From contig JBGTBA010000060.1 of the NCBI GenBank assembly GCA_041749595.1, positions 1-9,086 on the forward strand: a DNA stretch of 9,086 bases. Direction: 5' to 3'. Position numbers and translations under genes: made by a program. The stretch's first letter is position 1. Each line of letters begins with the position of its first letter. Positions 1 through 5,803 of this stretch are shown here, in pieces. This DNA is from Aurantibrevibacter sp041749595 (GTDB lineage Bacteria; Bacteroidota; Bacteroidia; Flavobacteriales; Flavobacteriaceae). The notes beneath the pieces are model-generated. The model searched no databases. It worked only from the letters and a program-made list of their open reading frames with translations, and was not told the origin of the DNA.

Positions 1-1
1 A

Positions 2-1153
2 TACGAACGATATGAAATCACCGCAGGCGAAGAGGCTTCCTACATCAACGGAGGCGCACAATCATTCCCCGGATTTTCACCTTTGAATGCCGTTGCCGAA
101 AACAGAACCAGTGTTTCTTTCTACATCGATCTGGAGGCTGACATTACCGACAAATTCCTGATTGGATTGGCGGGTCGATACGAAGATTACAGCGATTTCG
201 GCGATACCTTCAACGGAAAATTGACTGCGCGCTATGAATTAACGGATGCACTTGCCCTTCGCGGAGCGATTAGTAGCGGTTTCAGAGCGCCATCGCTTCA
301 CCAACAGTTTTTCAACAACATCTCCACAGACATCGTTGACGGGGAGTTGCTGAACACCGGTATTTTCCGAAACGACAGCGAGGTTGCCAAACAACTCGGT
401 ATTCCGGAATTAAAAGAAGAAACCTCGGTGAGTTACAGTGTCGGATTCACCTACAAACCACTTAAAAATCTATCGTTTACAGTAGATGCCTACCGCATCG
501 AAATTGACGACCGCGTCATCCTGACCGGAAGCTTGGGCAACGATCCGTTCGGCGATGCGATTCCCGAACTCAGAGATCTTTTTGGTCAATTTGGCGCTTC
601 AACCGGACGGTTTTTCACCAATGCAGTCGATACCGAAACCAATGGATTGGATGTGGTGGTCGATTACAACACCGGTTTGGGCAGCGGCAAACTCACGGCT
701 TCTTTGTTGTACAATATCAATGACAACAATGTGAAAGACGGCATCAACAACCTTCCGACAGCCTTTATTGGTCAGGAAGATGTGTATTTTGGTCCCCAAG
801 AGAAAAGTTTGATTGAATCTAACATCCCCAAACACAAGGCGATACTCAATTTGAATTACGCCATTGGCCGGTTTAATTTTCTCGTGAGAAATACCTACTT
901 TGGTCAGGTGACAAGAAACGGTTTTCCGTTTGGCGTATCGCAAAAACACGACCCGCGCACGGTTACCGATTTGAGTGGAACAGTTGAATTCATCAAAGGG
1001 TTGCAGTTTACGGTCGGTGTCAACAATGTATTTGATGAATTTCCAGACAGACAAGAATATGACAACAGCTTTTTTGGTGTATTCAGATATGCGCCCGTAC
1101 AGATGGGAACAACCGGAGCTTTCTATTTTGCAAGGCTTACCTATAAACTTTAA
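2..1153 (+). CDS. TonB-dependent outer-membrane receptor, C-terminal beta-barrel (5' partial)
   Basis: This is the last 383 residues of a TonB-dependent receptor. The reading frame is open from base 2, so the gene starts outside the window and the internal TTG at 83 is not its start. The protein alternates short amphipathic strands with Asp/Asn-rich loops. It carries the receptor-barrel signature GFRAPSL (278-298), a YKPLKNLSFTVDAYRIEIDD strand pair typical of the barrel, and a near-terminal VGVNNVFDEFPDR segment. It ends in the barrel-closing strand ARLTYKL. The plug domain and TonB box must lie upstream. The family imports iron chelates, cobalamin, sugars or peptides across the outer membrane using TonB-ExbBD energy; the substrate cannot be told from this half. 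No SusD partner follows, so a SusCD pair is not indicated. The permease gene begins 27 bases after the stop, which suggests co-transcription. Confidence 0.93.
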   Translation, partial: YERYEITAGEEASYINGGAQSFPGFSPLNAVAENRTSVSFYIDLEADITDKFLIGLAGRYEDYSDFGDTFNGKLTARYELTDALALRGAISSGFRAPSLHQQFFNNISTDIVDGELLNTGIFRNDSEVAKQLGIPELKEETSVSYSVGFTYKPLKNLSFTVDAYRIEIDDRVILTGSLGNDPFGDAIPELRDLFGQFGASTGRFFTNAVDTETNGLDVVVDYNTGLGSGKLTASLLYNINDNNVKDGINNLPTAFIGQEDVYFGPQEKSLIESNIPKHKAILNLNYAIGRFNFLVRNTYFGQVTRNGFPFGVSQKHDPRTVTDLSGTVEFIKGLQFTVGVNNVFDEFPDRQEYDNSFFGVFRYAPVQMGTTGAFYFARLTYKL

Positions 1154-1180
1154 TCCAACGGTTGTTGGCATGCAGAATCT

Positions 1181-2479
1181 ATGATGCCACAAGCCAAAAT
1201 TGGATGGAAAACTGCCGCCGGGCTGGTCATAGCGAATATGATCGGTACCGGCGTCTTTACGAGTCTGGGCTTTCAGCTGGTTGACCTGAAAAGCAGTTGG
1301 AGCATTGTTTTGTTGTGGTTTATCGGCGGAGTCATGGCGCTCATCGGTGCTTTTACGTATGCCGAATTGGGCACACATTTCAAAAACTCGGGTGGCGATT
1401 ACATTTTCTTGTCCAAGATTTTTCATCCGTTGTTGGGCTATCTCTATGCCTGGACTTCGCTGATGGTGGGATTTTCTGCACCCATCGCCATTGCCGCCAT
1501 TGCCATGACCGATTATTTGAATCCTTTTATGGGCAAGGCTTATGGCGACTGGTTTGGGTTGGGCATCATTCTTTTGGTGAGTTTTATGCATTCATTTAAT
1601 GTGCGACAAAGCGGCAGATTTCAGGATGTGGTAACCTCCTTAAAAGTGCTCTTTGTACTTTCCCTGATTGTCATCGGTTTTTGGTATGCGCCCGAACCGG
1701 TCAATGCCTTAAATTTTGACGCTTCGTGGAGTCACGAAATTTTACTGCCCGGTTTTGCGGTTGCTTTGATATACGTTTCCTATGCCTACACGGGTTGGAA
1801 TGCGGCAGCCTACATCGTGGAAGAAATAGACCAGCCACGCAGCAGTTTGCCCAAAGCCTTGATTGGTGGGACGCTGTTGGTGATGATCGTTTATATTTTG
1901 TTGCAAATTGTTTTTCTCAAGCACGCTTCCTTCGATCAATTGATGGGCAAGGTGGAGATTGCCAACATCGCTTTCTCCAATATTTTTCCGGTGAATGGCA
2001 TCAAATGGGTAAGCTTTTTCATCGCCTTGCAATTGGTGGGCACCATCAGCGGATACGTATGGATCGGTCCCCGGGTGACGCATGCCATGGCGAAAGACTA
2101 CAAACTGTGGCAGCCGCTTGCCAAAACCAACCGCTCGGGGATTCCGGTACGCGCTTTGTGGCTCAACACGGGCATCAGCATTTTGCTCACCCTGACCGGA
2201 ACTTTTGAACAGGTGTTGCTCTACGCCGGTTTTGTGCTGCAACTCATGGGCACGCTCACGGTTGCATCGCTGCTGTTTGTGAAAAGAGACAAAAACACTT
2301 TTCAAAGTCCGCTGAAACCTTTTCTACAAATCATTTATGTGCTTTTCAGCCTTTGGGTGCTGGTTTACATGCTGATCGACCGACCGTTTGAAAGTCTGGC
2401 CGGCCTTGGACTGATTGGACTTGGTGCAGTCTTGTTTTGGTTTGACACTTTTCAGCCGCTTAAAAAAGCGCAACCATAA
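1181..2479 (+). CDS. APC-superfamily amino-acid permease
   Basis: A complete 432-residue inner-membrane permease of the amino acid-polyamine-organocation superfamily, with about 12 hydrophobic segments. Segment 1 holds the unwound-helix substrate motif IGTGVF (residues 21-26). Segment 2 ends in TYAELGTHF followed by SGGDYIFLSK, the classic APC cytoplasmic loop. YAYTGWNAAAYIVEEIDQPR (201-220) plus SSLPKA matches the conserved loop after helix 6. The family usually carries out proton-coupled or exchange transport of amino acids. The LAT/serine-threonine exchanger branch resembles it, but the substrate is not decidable here. ATG occurs twice in a row (1181 and 1184), and the first is used here by default. 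The gene lies 27 bases behind the receptor, so the pair may move one nutrient across both membranes; this is inference. Its G+C of about 50% is higher than in the genes to the right. Confidence 0.93.
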   Translation: MMPQAKIGWKTAAGLVIANMIGTGVFTSLGFQLVDLKSSWSIVLLWFIGGVMALIGAFTYAELGTHFKNSGGDYIFLSKIFHPLLGYLYAWTSLMVGFSAPIAIAAIAMTDYLNPFMGKAYGDWFGLGIILLVSFMHSFNVRQSGRFQDVVTSLKVLFVLSLIVIGFWYAPEPVNALNFDASWSHEILLPGFAVALIYVSYAYTGWNAAAYIVEEIDQPRSSLPKALIGGTLLVMIVYILLQIVFLKHASFDQLMGKVEIANIAFSNIFPVNGIKWVSFFIALQLVGTISGYVWIGPRVTHAMAKDYKLWQPLAKTNRSGIPVRALWLNTGISILLTLTGTFEQVLLYAGFVLQLMGTLTVASLLFVKRDKNTFQSPLKPFLQIIYVLFSLWVLVYMLIDRPFESLAGLGLIGLGAVLFWFDTFQPLKKAQP

Positions 2480-2502
2480 AACGGCTGTCGACGTTGTTTT
2501 TT
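2480..2502 (+). terminator. Weak candidate intrinsic terminator after the permease
   Basis: Directly after the permease stop codon, AACG (2480-2483) can pair with CGTT (2492-2495). A G.A mismatch and one further C-G pair extend the stem over a TGTC loop. After one G comes a run of six T (2497-2502). The T-run and placement fit a terminator, but a four-base stem is weak. Confidence 0.35.
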
Positions 2503-2559
2503 CTCATTTTACGGCTCACTTTATCGGGATGCTTGCTTAATTTGCGTTTAAAAGTGGGT

Positions 2560-2567
2560 TATATTTG
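2560..2567 (+). promoter_or_regulatory. Putative Bacteroidota -7 promoter element for the HNH nuclease gene
   Basis: TATATTTG fits the Bacteroidota consensus TAnnTTTG exactly and lies 50 bases before the nuclease ATG. Possible -33 partners are TTTG at 2541-2544 (15-base spacer) and TTG at 2533-2535 (24-base spacer). Neither has the usual spacing of about 17-23, so the upstream half is uncertain. The element lies outside the putative cassette edge near 2581, so the nuclease may be read from a resident promoter. Confidence 0.4.
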
Positions 2568-2580
2568 GTGGTATTTAGTA

Positions 2581-2617
2581 GTTAGGTGCAGAAGTGTAAA
2601 ACGACAGACAACAACGA
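2581..2617 (+). other. Cassette-like 5' edge and leader of the HNH nuclease gene
   Basis: The stretch starts with GTTAGGTGC, whose first seven bases fit the integron attC core form GTTRRRY. It continues into an A-rich leader, ACGACAGACAACAACG, that abuts the ATG. TAGGTGC (2583-2589) is the exact complement of GCACCTA at 3451-3457 beyond the gene. I recall similar GTTAGGTGC...ACGACAGACAACAACG leaders before unrelated genes in other Bacteroidota, but this is memory rather than a search. A seven-base match can arise by chance. Confidence 0.4.
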
Positions 2618-3433
2618 ATGAATACATATTTATTTTTATGGAATCCTAAAAAGTGGACTTGGACGACACTTGAACAAGACATTGAACAAGTGGACTTGAC
2701 AGGACGGTGTTCTCAACGTTGGAGTTGTGGTAACACAAAATCAATTCAACCAGGCGACAGAATTTTTTTACTGAAAGTAGGAACTGAACCGAAAGGAATT
2801 ATTGCAGCGGGTTTTGCAACTTCGACACCATTTTACGAAAGACATTGGAGCGGAGAAAATAAAGACACATTATACATAGACGTTGACTTTGAAGTTTTAC
2901 TCAACCCTGACCAAGAGCCAATCTTGACAGTTGACATATTAAAAACAGGAAATTTAGCTAAACAAAATTGGCGACCTATGGGTTCGGGCAACTCTATAAA
3001 ACCTGAAATTGTTGACGAACTTGAAGCGGTTTGGTTTGACTTCTTGACAACTCAAAAAATCAGACACAATCCGTTTATTCCTGCTGACAACGAAATTCAA
3101 AAGACATATACAGAAGGAACACCAAACCAAGTTTCCGTTACAAAATATGAACGAAACCCATTCGCAAGAAAAAAGTGTTTAGAGCATTTCGGTTACACTT
3201 GCGTTGTTTGCAATTTCAATTTTGAAAAAACATACGGACAAATCGGAAAAGGTTTTATTCACGTTCATCACTTAACACAAGTTGCGACTGTTGGACAGAC
3301 TTACGATATTGACCCAATCAAAGATTTACGACCTATTTGCCCAAACTGTCATTCAATAATTCACCGACAAAAAACACCGTTGACAATAGAAGAAGTAAAA
3401 AAATTAATTAACCAAAATGCAGACGGAGAATAG
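2618..3433 (+). CDS. EVE/PUA-like domain - HNH endonuclease (probable modification-dependent restriction enzyme)
   Basis: A complete 271-residue two-domain protein. Residues 1 to about 145 look like an EVE/PUA-type reader: it opens with YLFLWNPKKWTW, has tryptophans at 9, 13, 15 and 35, then GDRIFLLKVG (46-55) and KGIIAAG (59-65). Residues 178-250 are a zinc-ribbon HNH nuclease. They comprise RNPFARKKCLEH, C195-x2-C198, YGQIGKGF, the H215-V-H217-H218 core with the likely catalytic His at 217, DLRPICPNCH with C241 and C244 as the second zinc pair, N243, and H249. EVE-HNH fusions such as VcaM4I cut DNA carrying modified cytosine, so restriction of modified phage DNA is the best guess. Specificity is not readable. 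No methyltransferase lies beside it, as expected for this class. The gene is AT-rich, yet 13 of its 15 Asp codons are GAC, unlike genes to its right, which suggests acquisition. Confidence 0.88.
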   Translation: MNTYLFLWNPKKWTWTTLEQDIEQVDLTGRCSQRWSCGNTKSIQPGDRIFLLKVGTEPKGIIAAGFATSTPFYERHWSGENKDTLYIDVDFEVLLNPDQEPILTVDILKTGNLAKQNWRPMGSGNSIKPEIVDELEAVWFDFLTTQKIRHNPFIPADNEIQKTYTEGTPNQVSVTKYERNPFARKKCLEHFGYTCVVCNFNFEKTYGQIGKGFIHVHHLTQVATVGQTYDIDPIKDLRPICPNCHSIIHRQKTPLTIEEVKKLINQNADGE

Positions 3434-3483
3434 AACACCAGCCCATAACAGCACCTACCCAAAAGTGGCGGTTAAGTGGTTAA

Positions 3484-3502
3484 ATGAAGCTTTGTGCTTC
3501 GT
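3484..3502. repeat. Small hairpin GAAGC-TTTGT-GCTTC
   Basis: GAAGC (3486-3490) pairs perfectly with GCTTC (3496-3500) over a TTTGT loop. A T.G wobble and an outer A-T pair extend the stem to seven pairs. No T-run follows, so this is not a terminator. It lies inside the cassette-like spacer behind the nuclease gene. Confidence 0.55.
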
Positions 3503-3539
3503 ATCAAGTTTAGTGGTGGCAGACAGTTTAGTGCTTCTA

Positions 3540-3644
3540 AATCGCCAAGCGCCAAACAGTTGACATTACTGATTTTAATATTTTTCAAAGTGATTTAAAA
3601 ACCCCAAAGTGCTGTTGAAAGACAATTGGCGATTATTGGCGAAG
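3540..3644. repeat. Imperfect inverted repeat built from tandem TCGCCAA / TTGGCGA units
   Basis: The left arm has TCGCCAA (3542-3548) directly followed by the near copy GCGCCAA (3549-3555). The right arm has two copies of ATTGGCGA (3625-3632 and 3635-3642). AATCGCCAA (3540-3548) pairs fully with TTGGCGATT (3626-3634). Inside it, AACAG (3555-3559) pairs with CTGTT (3612-3616), leaving a 6/9-base internal loop and a 52-base end loop. Two short paired arms separated by an asymmetric loop resemble the shape of an attC site. A structured RNA or a protein-binding repeat is equally possible. Confidence 0.5.
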
Positions 3645-3763
3645 CTTACAACAGTCATTTCAATGGTCTGTGCATCTAAGAAACTTTGTGCTAAACGGAA
3701 AGAAAAGTGCTTTTAATCCGCTACTGCACATACACGCAAAACTTTAAAATACCTATTTGTGGC

Positions 3764-4624
3764 ATGACCATCTTTAAGAAAAAACATATCGTACTCGCAG
3801 GGATCCTTTGCTATTTACTGTTTAATTATTCTTGCCTCACCATGCGCAGCTCCAAAGGCGAAACAAAGGCCTTTTTTGAAAGTAAAAACGTCCCTTTTAC
3901 GGATTCGGTGCTAGGAAATGGAAAGCGCACCATCCACTATATCGAAACCGGAAAAGCCAATGCGCCCACTTTGGTTTTCGTGCACGGATCGCCCGGAAGT
4001 TGGGATGCCTATAAGAACTACCTTACGGATCCTGAATTACTAGGCCATTTTCGGATGATCGCTCCGGACAGGCCCGGTTTCGGGTACAGTGGTTTTCGAA
4101 AAAGTAAGGATTTATTTGAACAGGCCGAACTCCTTAACGAAACCATTTCCAAATTGGATAACGGTCAAGCTTTTACCCTAGTCGGGCATTCTTATGGTGG
4201 CCCGCTTATCGTGGCAATGGCCGTAGAGCATCCGGTGCAATATAAAAATCTGGTCGTTTTGGCGGGTGCCCTGGATCCAAAGGCCGAGAAACCCGAAAGA
4301 TGGCGGTACCCATTTCATTATTTTCCTTTAAAATACCTTGTTCCAGGGGGTTTAAAACCTGCCAACGACGAACTTATTTTTCTAAAGTCCGATTTAAAAG
4401 TACTTGAGCCAAAGTTATCCTTGCTCTCGCAAAACGTACTTATTATGCATGGAAAAAATGACCGATTGGTGCCTTATGGTAATGTCGATTTTATGCTGCG
4501 TACGTTTACCGGTGTTCGTTCGTTGGAAACGATCACTATGGACGATCAGGATCACTTTTTTCTCTGGGAAAGGGAAGATTATGTGAAGAAGTCGCTTCGG
4601 GAATGGATAACAAAATTGCCATAA
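3764..4624 (+). CDS. Alpha/beta-fold hydrolase, probable lipoprotein
   Basis: A 286-residue alpha/beta hydrolase with a full catalytic set. HGSPGS (residues 74-79) forms the oxyanion-hole loop, GHSYGG (141-146) is the nucleophile elbow with Ser143, Asp233 lies in HGKND, and His264 lies in DQDHFF. I chose the ATG at 3764 over a GTG at 3707. From 3764 the protein opens with lysines, a hydrophobic run, and NYSC ending at Cys24, which is a plausible though not ideal lipoprotein signal. The extra residues from 3707 would put a polar stretch before the signal. The enzyme would then sit in the periplasm or on the outer membrane. The family includes esterases, epoxide hydrolases and dehalogenases; the substrate is unknown. 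A membrane lipid-type hydroxylase follows 79 bases later on the same strand. Confidence 0.87.
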   Translation: MTIFKKKHIVLAGILCYLLFNYSCLTMRSSKGETKAFFESKNVPFTDSVLGNGKRTIHYIETGKANAPTLVFVHGSPGSWDAYKNYLTDPELLGHFRMIAPDRPGFGYSGFRKSKDLFEQAELLNETISKLDNGQAFTLVGHSYGGPLIVAMAVEHPVQYKNLVVLAGALDPKAEKPERWRYPFHYFPLKYLVPGGLKPANDELIFLKSDLKVLEPKLSLLSQNVLIMHGKNDRLVPYGNVDFMLRTFTGVRSLETITMDDQDHFFLWEREDYVKKSLREWITKLP

Positions 4625-4703
4625 TAAAGGTGGTTTTGTTTTGAGGAAGTGTCTACATGCTTTTTTTTAGTATTTTCAATCGATCAAAATAAAATACCCA
4701 AGT

Positions 4704-5693
4704 ATGGATTTTTTGGAAACGATTTACAACGAGCTTATTGGATTTTTAGGCATACAACAGGTTTGGGACCTATTAAAAACAGGCAATTACTCCGCTTTTA
4801 CAACCTATGAAGGGATAGTCGCCTTAATTTACCCGATCATTCCGTTACTGGTACTGTTGGAGTTGGGCTTGGGTATCATTTATAAAAAACCGCAAGCCAA
4901 AGTGTATAAAGTCAATTTTCTGATCTATATTTTCAATCGTGTTGTAGGTAGGTTCATTGCCATTGCGTTGGTAGCCCTTTCCATTGTATGGTTTCAAAAA
5001 TACGCACCTTTTCAAACCAGTTTAACCTGGTACTGGTTTATTTACGGGTATATTGTTTGGGAGTTTGGCCATTTTATATACCATTATCTCGGGCACAAAG
5101 TACGTCTTTTCTGGTGTTTACATGCTACCCATCATGCTCCGGAGGATATGAATCTATCGGTTACCTATGCTCATTTTTTTCTGGAAGCTCCTTATGCCGA
5201 TATTATCCGCACCACGGTGTGCATCCTGTTGGGCGTGCAACCGGAACTATTGTTTATAATAATGTTTATTGACGGCACCTGGGGCGCATTTATCCACGTG
5301 GGCGAAAACATGATGCGAAACGGTCGAATGGGGTTTTTAGAAAAACTTATCCTTACACCGTCTCACCATAGGGTGCATCATGCCCGTAATGCGTTATATA
5401 TGGACACCAATTTCTGCAATCTGCTCAATATTTGGGATAGGGTTTTTGGCACCTACCAAATTGAACAAAAGAACATTCAAATTGAATATGGACTAACTCG
5501 AAAAATGAATTCGGGTAGTTTTCTGGATGTATATTTTGGCGAAATCACGGCATTGGCCAAAGATGTGTGGAAAGCTCCCGGAATCCTAAACAAATTGAAA
5601 TATATTTTAATGCCTCCTGGATGGCATCACACCGGAGAGCATCAAACCGCCAAAATCGTTAGAAATAGGTACTTGCAGGCCCAAGCGACCTAA
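4704..5693 (+). CDS. Sterol desaturase / fatty-acid hydroxylase family membrane di-iron protein
   Basis: A complete 329-residue integral membrane protein of the fatty-acid hydroxylase superfamily. Hydrophobic segments lie near residues 38-60, 83-97, 109-121 and 167-190. The histidine clusters that bind the two irons are all present: HFIYH (123-127), H140-A-T-H143-H144, an isolated H198, and S-H-H-R-V-H-H (220-226) with H222, H225 and H226. H131 is also conserved-looking. Members use O2 to hydroxylate or desaturate sterols, fatty acids, carotenoids or sphingolipids in the membrane. In Flavobacteriia many paralogues exist and most substrates are unknown, so no gene name is given. Length is typical of the bacterial group. 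The ATG at 4704 gives an intact N-terminus. A terminator follows the stop, so this gene ends the + strand run. Confidence 0.9.
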   Translation: MDFLETIYNELIGFLGIQQVWDLLKTGNYSAFTTYEGIVALIYPIIPLLVLLELGLGIIYKKPQAKVYKVNFLIYIFNRVVGRFIAIALVALSIVWFQKYAPFQTSLTWYWFIYGYIVWEFGHFIYHYLGHKVRLFWCLHATHHAPEDMNLSVTYAHFFLEAPYADIIRTTVCILLGVQPELLFIIMFIDGTWGAFIHVGENMMRNGRMGFLEKLILTPSHHRVHHARNALYMDTNFCNLLNIWDRVFGTYQIEQKNIQIEYGLTRKMNSGSFLDVYFGEITALAKDVWKAPGILNKLKYILMPPGWHHTGEHQTAKIVRNRYLQAQAT

Positions 5694-5722
5694 CTAAAAT
5701 AAAGTATCTGTTTCTTTTTTGA

Positions 5723-5770
5723 AAGGCGATGGTATTTTTAAAAATTACGCCTTATTTTGAGGCAGTTTTT
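5723..5770 (+). terminator. Intrinsic terminator between converging genes, with an alternative upstream hairpin
   Basis: GCCTTA (5749-5754) pairs with TGAGGC (5758-5763), including one T.G wobble, over a TTT loop. AG and then five T (5766-5770) follow, which is a good terminator for the + strand. An overlapping competing hairpin pairs AAGGCG (5723-5728) with CGCCTT (5748-5753) and has an inner ATTTTT/AAAAAT stem. Read on the - strand, the stretch after that larger hairpin is A-rich rather than T-rich, so it is a poorer terminator for glmM. Confidence 0.6.
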
Positions 5771-5803
5771 AGCCGTAATAGATTTTTTAATGCATAATGG
5801 GGG

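Larger units (their letters stand above)
3434..3763. other. 330-base gene-free stretch with cassette-like and hairpin-forming sequence
   Basis: No convincing gene is present here. The left part reads GCCCATAACAGCACCTACCC (3441-3460), then AAAAGTGGCGG, two copies of AGTTTAGTG (3507-3515 and 3525-3533), and AATCGCCAA. From memory, similar GCACCTA...GTGGCGG...GTTTAGTG...TCGCC strings follow assorted small genes in other Bacteroidota genomes. The right part holds an inverted and tandem repeat cluster (3540-3644) and a second copy of CTTTGTGCT (3490-3498 and 3684-3692). ACCTACC (3453-3459) differs by one base from the attC form RYYYAAC. GTTRRRY matches occur at 3471-3477 and 3479-3485 but are too short to prove a site. 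The promoter for the next gene should lie near the right end; I saw no clean TAnnTTTG there. Confidence 0.5.

Noticed and set aside
83..85. TTG as start of the receptor gene
   Set aside because: The frame stays open to base 2 with barrel-like sequence, and the protein would lack its plug domain; the gene is simply cut by the window edge.
2..1153. SusC-type starch/glycan receptor
   Set aside because: No SusD gene follows, and the visible barrel half has general receptor features only; the N-terminal domain that would decide is outside the window.
599..1591. 330-residue open frame on the - strand across the receptor and permease genes
   Set aside because: It lies antisense to two well-supported genes, its composition is low-complexity and basic, and it has no recognisable motif. 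It is a shadow of the codon pattern on +.
1742..2305. 187-residue open frame on the - strand inside the permease gene
   Set aside because: It is antisense to a strong membrane-protein gene and has no family features.
3707..3763. GTG start for the alpha/beta hydrolase
   Set aside because: It would add 19 residues before an otherwise normal signal sequence; the ATG at 3764 gives a proper N-terminal leader.
3434..3763. CRISPR array or insertion sequence in the spacer
   Set aside because: The repeats are only 7-9 bases, unevenly spaced and partly inverted, and there is no transposase or target-site duplication.
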